The notes: a model not told the origin generated them from the letters alone. DNA of 54,915 nt from Terriglobia bacterium (GCA_021325275.1 JAJPHL010000035.1:1-54915), one strand, 5' to 3'. Numbered from the stretch's first letter, positions 1 to 7,366 are shown. Numbers and translations: made by a program.

Positions 1-163
1 ACGCGTGATCGTCGCTCCGTGCTCCATCGTCCCCAGGCGGCTCTTCGAGCACGTCGACAGGGCAACTCCGTCTGCCCTCTTGACTTTACTTATCATGGAT
101 GTCCCGCGCGCTGCAGATCAGGCTATCCCGCCTCTTCCCTGTAACTAGCAAGAACCATCGAGC

Positions 164-1582
164 TCAGCCGCCGGCGGTCATGGGTGGCTGCAAGCGATTG
201 GCGTCGCAGGAGCATAGCCCCACGAGGTCGTGACTATTGTAGTTGGCGGTCGGCTGAAGAAGCCGCCTATCCATAGTGGACAGCGACAGCTTGAGATCGG
301 AATAGGCTGCCCCTTCATGAAAAATCCGGAGCGCCTCCGCCACGACAAGGCTGGCAGCGGTCGCACCGACAAAAGGAACGGCAACGGCTTTCCCGGCCAA
401 CTGGTATCGGCCGCACTCATCGTCGGTCAGGGCTTGGTAAGCGGGATTTTCGTCCGCCATGCGTTGCTTTTCGGCAGCCATTTTTTCTTCTTCGTCCGCG
501 CTGATGTCAGGCCACAGATCGTTAGGCAGACGCGCATTGGGAAGCGTGTGCAGGGCAATTGTGTCGAAGTTGCTCGCCGTGCCGCCTAAACCGCTCTCAA
601 TAACGCGAGCAAACTCCGCAGTGCCAAGATCGCGGCGCGGCGGATTGGAGTCGAAGCCGCAGAACGCGAGCTTCGGTTCTTTGGTGCGGCATCGGAAGTG
701 CTCATCGAAGGGGCGCTCGATCAGCCGCGTCTGAAAACCGCGCTCCTCAAGCCAAGTACAACATATTCTCGTCTTGTACCGGCCCTGGTCTTCATTCCTG
801 AACAGAAGGCCGGTCTCCAAGTTTGGTCCCTCGACCTTGTCGAAGTCATTGAGGTAGATTTTTACTTCGCCGGGATTTGAATATGGCATTGTCGCGAGCG
901 ACCAGAGATAAGCATTCCCGAGATGTCCCAAGCCGAGGACCCAGAGTTCGCGGGGAAGAAACTCAACCGGAACCCCAAGCGCCTCAGGGGCGCTCACATC
1001 TGCGTCCGGCCGCCAGAGCGATAACGCTACCGTCCGGCGAGTCGCGGTGATGCTGATGTCGGCAAACGCGGAAAACAGCTCGGCGATCGCAAGCGAGCCG
1101 GCCAGAACTCCTGCGAGTGAACAATACTCACGTTGGGGCAACGGCTCGACGACGTGAGCTGATCCCACTTTCGCGATCCATCCGTCGAACGTGGCACGCA
1201 ACGCGTCGTGGGGAGCGAGAGCGTTGCCAAAAACAACGGCGTGCCCGGATGCCATCTTGTCGACTGTCGTGAGTGCGTCTGTGCTGAGGATAGTGCGCAC
1301 TGCGGACCCAAGATTTTGCTTGCGAGATGGCCAGATCAATAGGGGCGTGTCGGCGACATCGGGCTCAAGGGCGACGGTTACGGCCCCGGGAAAGCAGCGA
1401 TGGGCGATGTTGGCGGCGGTGAGCAGGGCGAGTTGGAGCGTGTAAGAATGCCGGAGGTCTCGGCCGCCGAGCAGATTGACGGCGAACTGCCGACGGCGGT
1501 CAATGACTTCGGCCACGCCGGTCTGGTCACGATCCACCAACAGTTTTGAAATGCGAGACAAATCCACTGCTTGGTTATTCAT
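164..1582 (-). CDS. E1-like (ThiF/UBA-type) activating enzyme of a bacterial ubiquitin-like conjugation operon
   Basis: 472 residues from the ATG at 1582, six bases after the JAB stop and preceded by GGTGAG; a longer in-frame start at 1645 would overlap the JAB gene. The C-terminal half is a ThiF/E1 adenylation domain: glycine-rich nucleotide loop GLGHLGNA at residues 217-224, then DFDKVEGPNLETG (246-258) with the acidic/Asn ATP-binding residues. A charged insertion (about 350-388) ends at Cys390 in DDECG, directly before the helix GATAASLVVAEALR, the usual place for the E1 catalytic cysteine. The N-terminal ~200 residues contain a similar helix (SLAGVLAGSLAIAELF) but no nucleotide loop, suggesting an inactive adenylation-like domain, as in E1 enzymes of this class. 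Expected role is to adenylate the C-terminal glycine of the Ubl encoded at 2569-3105 and pass it on. It is the last gene of the operon. The family call is confident; substrate and chemistry are inferred from context. Confidence 0.88.
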   Translation of the reverse strand: MNNQAVDLSRISKLLVDRDQTGVAEVIDRRRQFAVNLLGGRDLRHSYTLQLALLTAANIAHRCFPGAVTVALEPDVADTPLLIWPSRKQNLGSAVRTILSTDALTTVDKMASGHAVVFGNALAPHDALRATFDGWIAKVGSAHVVEPLPQREYCSLAGVLAGSLAIAELFSAFADISITATRRTVALSLWRPDADVSAPEALGVPVEFLPRELWVLGLGHLGNAYLWSLATMPYSNPGEVKIYLNDFDKVEGPNLETGLLFRNEDQGRYKTRICCTWLEERGFQTRLIERPFDEHFRCRTKEPKLAFCGFDSNPPRRDLGTAEFARVIESGLGGTASNFDTIALHTLPNARLPNDLWPDISADEEEKMAAEKQRMADENPAYQALTDDECGRYQLAGKAVAVPFVGATAASLVVAEALRIFHEGAAYSDLKLSLSTMDRRLLQPTANYNSHDLVGLCSCDANRLQPPMTAGG

Positions 1583-1587
1583 TACTC

Positions 1588-2082
1588 TCACCAAAGTGTT
1601 AACGCGATGCGTGCATTTTTCGCGGCGGCGCGGTGCGTGCGCCATTTGCAGTCGCCAAGATACTCGTAGATGCCAATCGCACTAAGCGACCACCACGGAG
1701 TGCGGGCAAAACTCGGAATGATCAAGGCCGTATGGCCTACGATCGGCACCATGGGATTCTGCTGATCGGTTGGGCTCTGTAGAACGCCGCGGGGATGTGT
1801 ATGCACGTCGGCCAGCACCCGCAGCTTGTTTTCGCGGCAGTATTGCCAGAGGGCTGCGTGTCCGGCAGCATGGAAGGCGATAGCTCCGTGCTGATAGGCG
1901 TCGGGGTCGAGTTCGTCATAGCAAATATACCGGCTGACCTTCGCGCCGTTTTTGTGCGGAATCCCGAGCAGAAACGCACCGCTCTCTCGACGCCCCGCGC
2001 ATTTTTTTCGCAACCGTAGAATGACCTCTCGCCAGAGGACCACGGGAAGGCGAATTGGAATGGTCAAAGGGTTAGTTGCCAA
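1588..2082 (-). CDS. JAB/MPN (JAMM) metallo-isopeptidase, deubiquitinase-like
   Basis: 164 residues from a TTG start that overlaps the end of the E2-like gene by 11 bases. A complete JAMM zinc site is visible: Glu33 in RRESGAFLLG, His94-x-His96, Ser103 and Asp106 (HTHPRGVLQSPTD). The gap between the second His and the Ser is six residues, one shorter than the common x7 spacing. JAB proteins in bacterial Ubl operons process the Ubl tail or remove Ubl from targets. Here the Ubl gene already ends in glycine, so deconjugation is the more likely job (inference). It sits third in the order Ubl-E2-JAB-E1, and the overlap and short gaps indicate one transcript with translational coupling. Confidence 0.88.
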   Translation of the reverse strand: MATNPLTIPIRLPVVLWREVILRLRKKCAGRRESGAFLLGIPHKNGAKVSRYICYDELDPDAYQHGAIAFHAAGHAALWQYCRENKLRVLADVHTHPRGVLQSPTDQQNPMVPIVGHTALIIPSFARTPWWSLSAIGIYEYLGDCKWRTHRAAAKNARIALTLW

Positions 2083-2563
2083 GGTAATCTCCGGAATTCA
2101 GAAGCGAATGGATTTCCTGCAAATAATCCACGATAGTGTGGTTGCCCGTCCATATGAGGTGCGGTTGAGTTGTCGGCCAGTCGGCGTGCTCTTGAGCGGC
2201 AATCCGGTCATATGGGTGGTAGAAGGCGTGGTTCTTCCAGTCAGTACGGAAAACCTTCGCAAATCGGCTGTTGGGAGCGCCTTTCGGACGCTTCTCGATT
2301 TCGAGCGCAGCCTTGGTCGACACGTCCCAGAATGTGCCGGTCGGTGGAACGGACCGATATCCGCTGAGATCAAGCAGAACGAAATAACGCTGCGGAGCGT
2401 TAGGCCTCTCCGCCGCGGCGATCCACAAGACCCTGTTCGGCCACTCGGGCGGCTCCGGAACGAGGTCCTGGTCGGGAATGCCCCAGAACCCCTTCGCGGC
2501 ACCGGCTTTGAATTCGGCCGACAGTAAATCCTCACCGAACAAACGCTGATCAGGTTTATCCAT
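2072..2563 (-). CDS. E2-like conjugating-enzyme fold protein lacking any cysteine
   Basis: 163 residues from the ATG at 2563, five bases after the Ubl stop. An upstream in-frame extension to 2830 would overlap the Ubl gene and is rejected. Position between the Ubl and JAB genes, size, and the pattern of a short strand-rich core (QRYFVLLDLSGYRSVPPTG, residues 58-76) followed by a FYHPYDR segment (114-120, compare the His-Pro motif of E2 enzymes) point to the bacterial E2-like family. No cysteine occurs anywhere in the 163 residues, so a thioester cannot form. Candidate nucleophiles are Ser, Thr or Tyr side chains, or the protein could act as a scaffold. I recall that some bacterial Ubl pathways (Bub) were reported to use a non-thioester E2 intermediate, but cannot verify that here. 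The E2 call rests mainly on operon position and weak motif resemblance. Confidence 0.72.
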   Translation of the reverse strand: MDKPDQRLFGEDLLSAEFKAGAAKGFWGIPDQDLVPEPPEWPNRVLWIAAAERPNAPQRYFVLLDLSGYRSVPPTGTFWDVSTKAALEIEKRPKGAPNSRFAKVFRTDWKNHAFYHPYDRIAAQEHADWPTTQPHLIWTGNHTIVDYLQEIHSLLNSGDYLGN

Positions 2564-2568
2564 ATGCA

Positions 2569-3105
2569 CTAGCCCTGTGGCGTAATCTCTTTGACAAGAT
2601 CGAAACACAGCGAACAGTGCGGCGCACTCACGAGTTCGCCGAGATGGAAGTCGGAGCGCGGGCGCTCCGCGCTTTTGCAGAGTTGGAGAACGTATTCGCT
2701 CGCGATCTTGGGATCGATGGGAAACTTCCGGCGCGCCCAATGAGCCACAACCCCGACCGTAGCTGCGGGGGAAAACCTCCGGTGCTTCGTGTCGTGGCCA
2801 AAATTTACCGCAACAGCCACGCGGCGGCAACGATGGCAGTGAATGTGATGGTGATGCTTGATTTTGAGGGTCTCAATGGTCAACGTGATGTCGATCGGCT
2901 CGTGCTGGTCCGAGCCATCTTCGATTTCCTTGGGTTCATGCAACGCATCTTCGCATTCTCCAACAAAGACGAGGGTGTCCTCGCCTTCCTTGAAAAATCC
3001 CGTCCGGATCAACACATCTCGGAGGATCTCGCCGGGCGCGGCGACAACGACCTTCGGTTTCGCCGCCTGCCCATGAACGAACAATTCCAGTTCATCGTTG
3101 TGCAT
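2569..3105 (-). CDS. Tandem ubiquitin-like (beta-grasp) protein with zinc knuckles and C-terminal glycine
   Basis: 178 residues, ATG at 3105 preceded by AAGGTGA. Two beta-grasp-like units can be read. Unit one covers residues 5-82: strands ELELFVHG and KVVVAAPG, helix EILRDVLIRTG, strand DTLVFVGE, and a last strand DITLTIETL. Unit two covers 94-178: strand RVAVAVNFG, strand KHRRFSPAAT, helix VGVVAHWARRKF, strand EYVLQLC, final strand CFDLVKEITPQG. Unit two is bracketed by Cys90-x2-Cys93 and Cys164-x2-Cys167, consistent with one bound zinc. A histidine run (84-87, 89, 91) lies just before. The chain ends Thr-Pro-Gln-Gly, exposing a terminal glycine as needed for adenylation without trimming. 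First gene of the Ubl-E2-JAB-E1 operon and its presumed conjugated modifier. The two-domain layout resembles ISG15-like BilA proteins. The fold assignment is by eye. Confidence 0.8.
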   Translation of the reverse strand: MHNDELELFVHGQAAKPKVVVAAPGEILRDVLIRTGFFKEGEDTLVFVGECEDALHEPKEIEDGSDQHEPIDITLTIETLKIKHHHHIHCHRCRRVAVAVNFGHDTKHRRFSPAATVGVVAHWARRKFPIDPKIASEYVLQLCKSAERPRSDFHLGELVSAPHCSLCFDLVKEITPQG

Positions 3106-3162
3106 AAATCACCTTTCCCCCCGTCATAGGGGCTTGCATCGGAAGTGCCGAAGTGTCATAGT

Positions 3163-3258
3163 ACTGTCTTGACGGACAACGGTTCCTCCGCGCCATTTAC
3201 TCGACATGGCGCGGTGTTCCATTGAGGATCGCCTCAAATCGTTGTCCATACAGACAAC
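3163..3258. promoter_or_regulatory. Paired operators between the Ubl operon and the XRE regulator
   Basis: Two sites share the same geometry. The first is ACTGTC-N6-GACAAC at 3163-3180 and the second is GTTGTC-N6-GACAAC at 3241-3258, the latter a perfect 6+6 inverted repeat. One lies on the side of the Ubl operon (58 bases from its start), the other 37 bases before the XRE start. The likely reader is the XRE protein encoded at 3295, giving coordinated repression of both directions. The motif is seen; the binding protein is inferred. Confidence 0.62.
3188..3214. promoter_or_regulatory. 9-bp perfect inverted repeat in the divergent promoter region
   Basis: CCGCGCCAT and ATGGCGCGG are separated by nine bases and lie between the two TGTC-N6-GACA operators. 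No T-run follows on either strand, so it is unlikely to be a simple terminator. It may be a third protein-binding site or an RNA hairpin in one leader. Confidence 0.4.
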
Positions 3259-3294
3259 AGTATCACGCACGCATCTTTGTGTCAAGGAGAGCTA

Positions 3295-3687
3295 GTGGAT
3301 CAGCCGTCCTTCGGGTTTTTACTTCGTTATTTGCGAGATCAGAGAGGTCTTTCACTTCGTGAGTTTGCGCAGTTGGCGGACGTGGATCACGCCTATGTTT
3401 ACCGTTTGGAGGCCGGCGATAAAGAGTCGCCGTCCGAGGAAGTAGTGACGAAGTTCATACGGGCACTGAAAGCGGGAAAGCGCGAGGCTAATATGCTGCG
3501 CTACTTGGCAGAACATCCCGATACGGACGCTGCGCTGGTTTCACACGTCATGAATGACCCAACCGTGACCTATGAGATCTTCACCTCTACTGCCAGCATG
3601 GTGTTTCGGGGTACCGGACGTCCGGATTATTCGAAGAGGATCGCCCTTGTGCGAAGGATTCTGGAGGAAGAGCAGAATGATGGATGA
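3295..3687 (+). CDS. XRE-family (Cro/CI) transcriptional regulator
   Basis: 130 residues. I choose the GTG at 3295 because AAGGAG lies five bases upstream; an in-frame TTG at 3277 has no such site. Residues about 8-60 form a helix-turn-helix: FLLRYLRDQRGLSLREFAQLA then VDHAYVYRLEAG. The rest is a short C-terminal tail that could hold the cleavage site of its partner protease. The stop overlaps the start of the ImmA-like gene, a pairing in which a DNA-binding repressor is destroyed by a metalloprotease on stress. The gene diverges from the Ubl operon and is the obvious candidate to bind the TGTC-N6-GACA operators. The arrangement resembles the CapH/CapP control pair of CBASS systems (functional analogy, inferred). 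Confidence 0.85.
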   Translation: MDQPSFGFLLRYLRDQRGLSLREFAQLADVDHAYVYRLEAGDKESPSEEVVTKFIRALKAGKREANMLRYLAEHPDTDAALVSHVMNDPTVTYEIFTSTASMVFRGTGRPDYSKRIALVRRILEEEQNDG

Positions 3688-4540
3688 GACTACGGTGGTA
3701 ATCAGGGCCCGGGGGCTGGTTGCTGAAGTGAAGCCGACTGAGATTCCCGTACCCATCGAGGCGTATCTGAATCACGTCGGCGCGACTCTGCGTGTTGAGG
3801 ATGATCTCGAAGAAGATGAAGCAGGCTTTTCATTCCAAAGTAATGGCAAGTGGTACATTGGGGTTAACGGCAACGACCGCGAAGAACGGCAGCGATTCAC
3901 CATTTGCCATGAGTTGGCGCACATAGTCCTTCAATTACCGTCCGAACACAAGGCAAGCCCTTGGTGGAGTTACATGAAACGGCCGAAAACCGAAATCCTC
4001 TGTGACGTCTTTGCCGCGGAATTGCTTCTTCCGTTCCGCCTCTTCCAACCGTTAGCAGAAGGAATGGCAATCAGCTTCACCTCGATCGACGAACTCGCCG
4101 CGCGGTTTATGGCTTCACGAACCGCAACGGGTTCTCGGTTCGCAACCGTCATTAAGGCTCCGTGCGCCTTTGTCCTGTCTGAGCAAGGAAAGGTCCGATA
4201 CGCTGCGCGATCCACTTCCTTGAGAGAAGCCAGTGCATGGATCCCGCCGCGGCGAGATATTCCTGCAGGCAGCGTCTCGGGACGCCTTAGGGCTGGCGAG
4301 AAGAATCTGGTCGCCGAGGCGATCGATGCGGAGGACTGGTTTAACGATTGGGATCGCGGTGGAACGCTGATGGAAGAGGCCCGCTATCACAGTGAGTGGG
4401 ACCAAACGTTAACTCTGCTGTCGTTCGAAGACGAAGAAATTCCACCGCCATCATGGGCACCGCCCCGACTAAGTGAAGAGGATGAACTCCTGCCGGAACT
4501 GGACGGCGTGCTCCGCTTCAAAAGCAAGAAAGGCCGCTAG
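3677..4540 (+). CDS. ImmA/IrrE-type zinc metallopeptidase
   Basis: 287 residues from the first of two adjacent ATG codons, with GGAGGAAG six bases upstream; it overlaps the XRE stop by 11 bases. The zinc motif HELAH is at 78-82 within RFTICHELAHIVL, and the downstream helix CDVFAAELLLP supplies a plausible third ligand, Glu115. This is the domain layout of ImmA/IrrE proteins, which inactivate XRE repressors by cleavage. The C-terminal ~120 residues are a family-specific extension with many acidic residues and no motif I recognise. Co-translation with the XRE gene and divergence from the Ubl operon suggest it relieves repression of that operon under a signal such as DNA damage or infection; the signal is unknown. 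Confidence 0.88.
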   Translation: MMDETTVVIRARGLVAEVKPTEIPVPIEAYLNHVGATLRVEDDLEEDEAGFSFQSNGKWYIGVNGNDREERQRFTICHELAHIVLQLPSEHKASPWWSYMKRPKTEILCDVFAAELLLPFRLFQPLAEGMAISFTSIDELAARFMASRTATGSRFATVIKAPCAFVLSEQGKVRYAARSTSLREASAWIPPRRDIPAGSVSGRLRAGEKNLVAEAIDAEDWFNDWDRGGTLMEEARYHSEWDQTLTLLSFEDEEIPPPSWAPPRLSEEDELLPELDGVLRFKSKKGR

Positions 4541-4883
4541 TAGAAAGGCGCGCGAAGCCTCGTACGGTTTGCTTGGGGGGAAAGGCGTCGGCCTGGGCTT
4601 GACTGTTTTTTCCTCCGCTTGGATGCGGAGGATGCGGGGCAAATGCGCGGCCAGCTTAAGCTGCGTAGTGCATCCAAAAGAAAACAGCGAAGCAGATCAG
4701 GCCCTCCCGACCTCTCTCCTTCTGCTCTTGTCAAGTCCCTAGTTGTATACGTCCTTTACATGTCTAAACATGTCGTTTTCTGGGTCAAGTGCACAATCAC
4801 CATCATTTTTTCTTGATTCCCTCGTTCGTGCGTCATACTGTATGTAGGGTGTTGCGAGCGAACCTCCCCCCGGTGAGGCAGAA
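4541..4883. other. Intergenic stretch with a direct repeat and a stem-loop
   Basis: No convincing gene. Contains an 8-bp stem at 4611-4632 (TCCTCCGC / GCGGAGGA, six-base loop) and a direct repeat ACATGTC at 4758-4764 and 4768-4774, each copy holding the palindrome ACATGT one helical turn apart. TTGATT near 4813 with a TACTGT-like hexamer 17 bases later could be the promoter of the 4884-6067 pair. The base composition looks more AT-rich than the flanking core genes. Confidence 0.4.
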
Positions 4884-5156
4884 ATGGCGCAACAGAGGCA
4901 ACGATTGAACATCGGCTACAAAGTAGAAACCCACCACCACCTGACGCGAGCAACAGAACAGGAAGTCCGCGAGAATGGCGCTCAGGTTCTTCGGAATGCT
5001 GACCAAGGGATCCAGACGGCTGTTGTCGGAACAGACGGTTCGGTTCGTGCAGTGGTTGGCTTAAACGGAAACCGTTACCTACCTGATCCTGACCCAGATC
5101 CTCTAGACGAGATCCTCCGATCTGCTCTCGAATCTAGTTCGAGTGAGCCGAAGTAG
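4884..5156 (+). CDS. Small hypothetical protein, first of a two-gene unit
   Basis: 90 residues, hydrophilic, no signal or membrane segment. Shows HHHLTRATEQEV near residue 17, then ATAVVG-like small-residue stretches (QTAVVGTDGSVRAVVGLNG) and a Pro-Asp repeat (DPDPDPLDE) near residue 68. I do not recognise a family. The stop is five bases before the 301-residue gene, so the two are probably co-transcribed. Its place directly downstream of the XRE/ImmA pair in an accessory island suggests a link to defence or stress functions, but nothing in the sequence proves this. Confidence 0.6.
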   Translation: MAQQRQRLNIGYKVETHHHLTRATEQEVRENGAQVLRNADQGIQTAVVGTDGSVRAVVGLNGNRYLPDPDPDPLDEILRSALESSSSEPK

Positions 5157-5161
5157 CGCGT

Positions 5162-6067
5162 ATGCCCGGCGTGCCAGTGCCCGAGGGCTACGTACGGCCC
5201 GATCCTGAGCCTGGCCCGCATCTGCCCACTCTCAACAAATCAATAGTCTGCACGCTCAACGACGGGGCGGAACGCCAATACCCGGCCCTTAACGATTACT
5301 TAGAACATTACATCTCGCAGGGAATCGTACGAGACCAAGCTGATCTTGTTGAGAACTATGGCCACCTTATCGCTGAAGTTTTCTTTCAGTGGGTCACCAC
5401 CGGGCAATTGGGTTGTCTGTTTGCCGTTAAACTCGCGAAAAGACCGCGAGAGAACCGATGGCTGCCAATCGTGCAACTCCGCGCTTTATCAGAAGGGAAC
5501 CAACTCGGCGGTCAACTGAATTCTCACTTAGACGACGCCAGCGACAGCCACGAGGCTGTCGCGATCATCTTCCCTGACGTGGTTACGCCGCAAGACATTG
5601 TGGCTCTCGTAAATGCCCTTTGCAGTGACCCGTCCGGCCGCTGGTATCGAACCGACGATGGCATCGACCCGGATGAGTCGGGTGCGCTTCGCTTGATTGG
5701 GCTGCGGTGGATATTGAAAGGTGGAACTAGTGTTAACTACGTGCTCGGGTTCGCTTCACTCGCTACAATGCCGTTGACGCGTCGCAGTCCGTTCACAGCC
5801 CTGTTCCTTCGGGTCAAGGAAGAGAAACGGACGCCGGCGCACCGTGAAGATGGCCGTGTGCAGGTTCATCTCGCAGATCTAGACTCAACGTTCCATCCCC
5901 AGTTGGTTCACGACAGAATTTGGGAACAAACCAAAGCGACCCGGGCCAATCATGTTGAACCGCAAATGACATCAGCAGCACGGGCGCGCGTTACGTTCTC
6001 TGTGTCGCCCGAGGCAGCAGCAAACCTTTGTCCTGCGAAGACCGTCACTCTGGAAAAAGACGGGTAA
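5162..6067 (+). CDS. Hypothetical protein of the accessory island
   Basis: 301 residues, soluble, no signal peptide and no recognised motif. The N-terminus is Pro-rich (PVPEGYVRPDPEPGPHLP). Hydrophobic strands and helices through the middle (LIAEVFFQWVTTGQLGCLFAVKLA; EAVAIIFPDVVTPQDIVALVNAL; LRLIGLRWILKGGTSVNYVLGFASLATMPLTRRSPFTALFLRV) suggest one compact alpha/beta domain of about 230 residues. It follows the 90-residue gene by five bases and was probably acquired with it. Function unknown. Confidence 0.65.
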   Translation: MPGVPVPEGYVRPDPEPGPHLPTLNKSIVCTLNDGAERQYPALNDYLEHYISQGIVRDQADLVENYGHLIAEVFFQWVTTGQLGCLFAVKLAKRPRENRWLPIVQLRALSEGNQLGGQLNSHLDDASDSHEAVAIIFPDVVTPQDIVALVNALCSDPSGRWYRTDDGIDPDESGALRLIGLRWILKGGTSVNYVLGFASLATMPLTRRSPFTALFLRVKEEKRTPAHREDGRVQVHLADLDSTFHPQLVHDRIWEQTKATRANHVEPQMTSAARARVTFSVSPEAAANLCPAKTVTLEKDG

Positions 6068-6182
6068 TTGGACGCTGGCTTCTCAACTCCCCCTGCGAAT
6101 CGACAGCGTTCGTGTATTTCCCGACGCAAAAAGATGGCTCACAGACGTGCCGCGATAGCGCGAGGTGGCGTCTGCGTATTCC

Positions 6183-6785
6183 TCAATTGCGGCGCCCTCG
6201 AAATAGAACCATGCCCCTAAACTCTGGTTGGTCCCTAAGAAGATTGGGTATTACCCTGCAATAGGATTGTGGAACACCGATTTCATGCACGAGCCTAGTT
6301 ACTTGAACCGGCGCAGTGAGGCGCGCGAGGTACCAGCGCAATCGCTCTTTGATATCGTATGGAATCGCTTCATTCTTCTGCTGTAGGCATCGGATCTTGT
6401 CGCCGATTTCGATCGTGCCACCTTTCAGCACCGCTCCGAAATAGCCACGCTTGTGCTCAATGGCCTTGAGGTTGACGACGTCCTTGATCCTGTAGCAGGG
6501 CTCACAATGAACCGTCAGCCGGATGAGCACACACCCGATTTCAAGGACCGTCCCGGAAGGATGCTCGTGCAAGTTGCCAGTCAGCGAATCGTCAATCACG
6601 ATGTTCTCTCGTAGATCGCCTGGCCGCAGTTGAAACTGCAATAGTGTGCTAAAGGGTACTATTAGGACCTGCCTGATTGGCGACACGGCCACGTTACCTT
6701 CAATTCCGCGTCGTGCTACACGTAGTTGGCTAGCTTCGGTGAGATGCCCTTTGCGCTTAGTTTTCAGGAAGAGGTTCGTGACCAT
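6183..6785 (-). CDS. MOSC-domain protein with a C-terminal MGMT-like helical tail
   Basis: 200 residues. Residues about 30-130 match the MOSC pattern: SPIRQVLIVP, then LRPGDLRENIVIDD, EIGCVLIRLTVHCEPC with the conserved Cys near residue 96, and KRGYFGAVLKGGTIEIGDKI. MOSC domains carry sulfur or bind molybdenum cofactor (MOCO sulfurase, YiiM, mARC). The last ~55 residues (IPYDIKERLRWYLARLTAPVQVTR... EIGVPQSYCRVIPNLLRD) look like a winged-helix of the alkyltransferase-like kind, with a Pro-x-x-Tyr-Cys segment. The start is the ATG at 6785, without a strong ribosome site. Stand-alone gene; substrate unknown. Confidence 0.7.
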   Translation of the reverse strand: MVTNLFLKTKRKGHLTEASQLRVARRGIEGNVAVSPIRQVLIVPFSTLLQFQLRPGDLRENIVIDDSLTGNLHEHPSGTVLEIGCVLIRLTVHCEPCYRIKDVVNLKAIEHKRGYFGAVLKGGTIEIGDKIRCLQQKNEAIPYDIKERLRWYLARLTAPVQVTRLVHEIGVPQSYCRVIPNLLRDQPEFRGMVLFRGRRN

Positions 6786-7060
6786 CGGATCGTTGTCTAC
6801 TACTATCGGATTTCAGTGCAAGCATAACAGAATCTGACCTGTGAAATGCGCGGACCGCCTGATCCGCATAAACCTGTTCTTCACGAGTCTCCGGCGAACA
6901 TCAGAATAGCGAGAGTTGATTCTCGTCGTTTGCCGCCGAATGCACGTCCAAGTGATCTGCCTTTCGGCGCTACGGTGCGCATTCACTGTGGGAAATCGTG
7001 AATCATGCCTTCGACGCCCGGCGGAATATCGACAGACGCCGCATGCTCTCAATCGCCGTG

Positions 7061-7276
7061 CTAGGACATAGGCGAGACCGTCGTCAGCCATTGTCTGTAG
7101 CCCCGGAACGTCAGCCGGGCCGATTTCAGATCCCGGTCGAAGTCCGTCCAAAGGCCCTGATCGCCGCGTGAACTAGCCCGGCCCAATTCGTCGAGAAAGG
7201 TCAAGAGCGCGCGTTGCTTCGCGGTTCGGCGACGGCCTCGTGCTCTCTTAAGGACTTCTTTCTTCATGAATGTCAT
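7061..7276 (-). CDS. Small basic hypothetical ORF (doubtful)
   Basis: 71 residues from 7276, or 68 from the ATG at 7267. The N-terminus is strongly basic (KKEVLKRARGRRRTAKQR), followed by an amphipathic segment (ALLTFLDELGR) and WTDFDRDLKSARLTFRG. No family recognised and no clear ribosome site. It lies just downstream of the decayed TonB receptor on the same strand. The rest of 6786-7366 shows no other gene or repeat. Confidence 0.3.
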   Translation of the reverse strand: MTFMKKEVLKRARGRRRTAKQRALLTFLDELGRASSRGDQGLWTDFDRDLKSARLTFRGYRQWLTTVSPMS

Positions 7277-7366
7277 TATCGCTTAGCTTGTTTAAAACAC
7301 CAACATCTCGTTCGGGAAAAAACGCCTCTACCAACGACGGCTCTCACCAAGCTCGGTCGCTACGTT

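Noticed and set aside
1-163. Left-edge sequence downstream of the E1-like gene
   Set aside because: Too short to judge; no ORF, repeat or clear terminator seen.
164-3105. Type II CBASS (Cap2/Cap3) as an alternative for the E1/E2/JAB genes
   Set aside because: No CD-NTase or effector gene accompanies them, and a dedicated ubiquitin-like gene is present.
4611-4632. Stem-loop considered as a terminator for the ImmA gene
   Set aside because: The T-run lies before the stem on the plus strand and no T-run follows on either strand.
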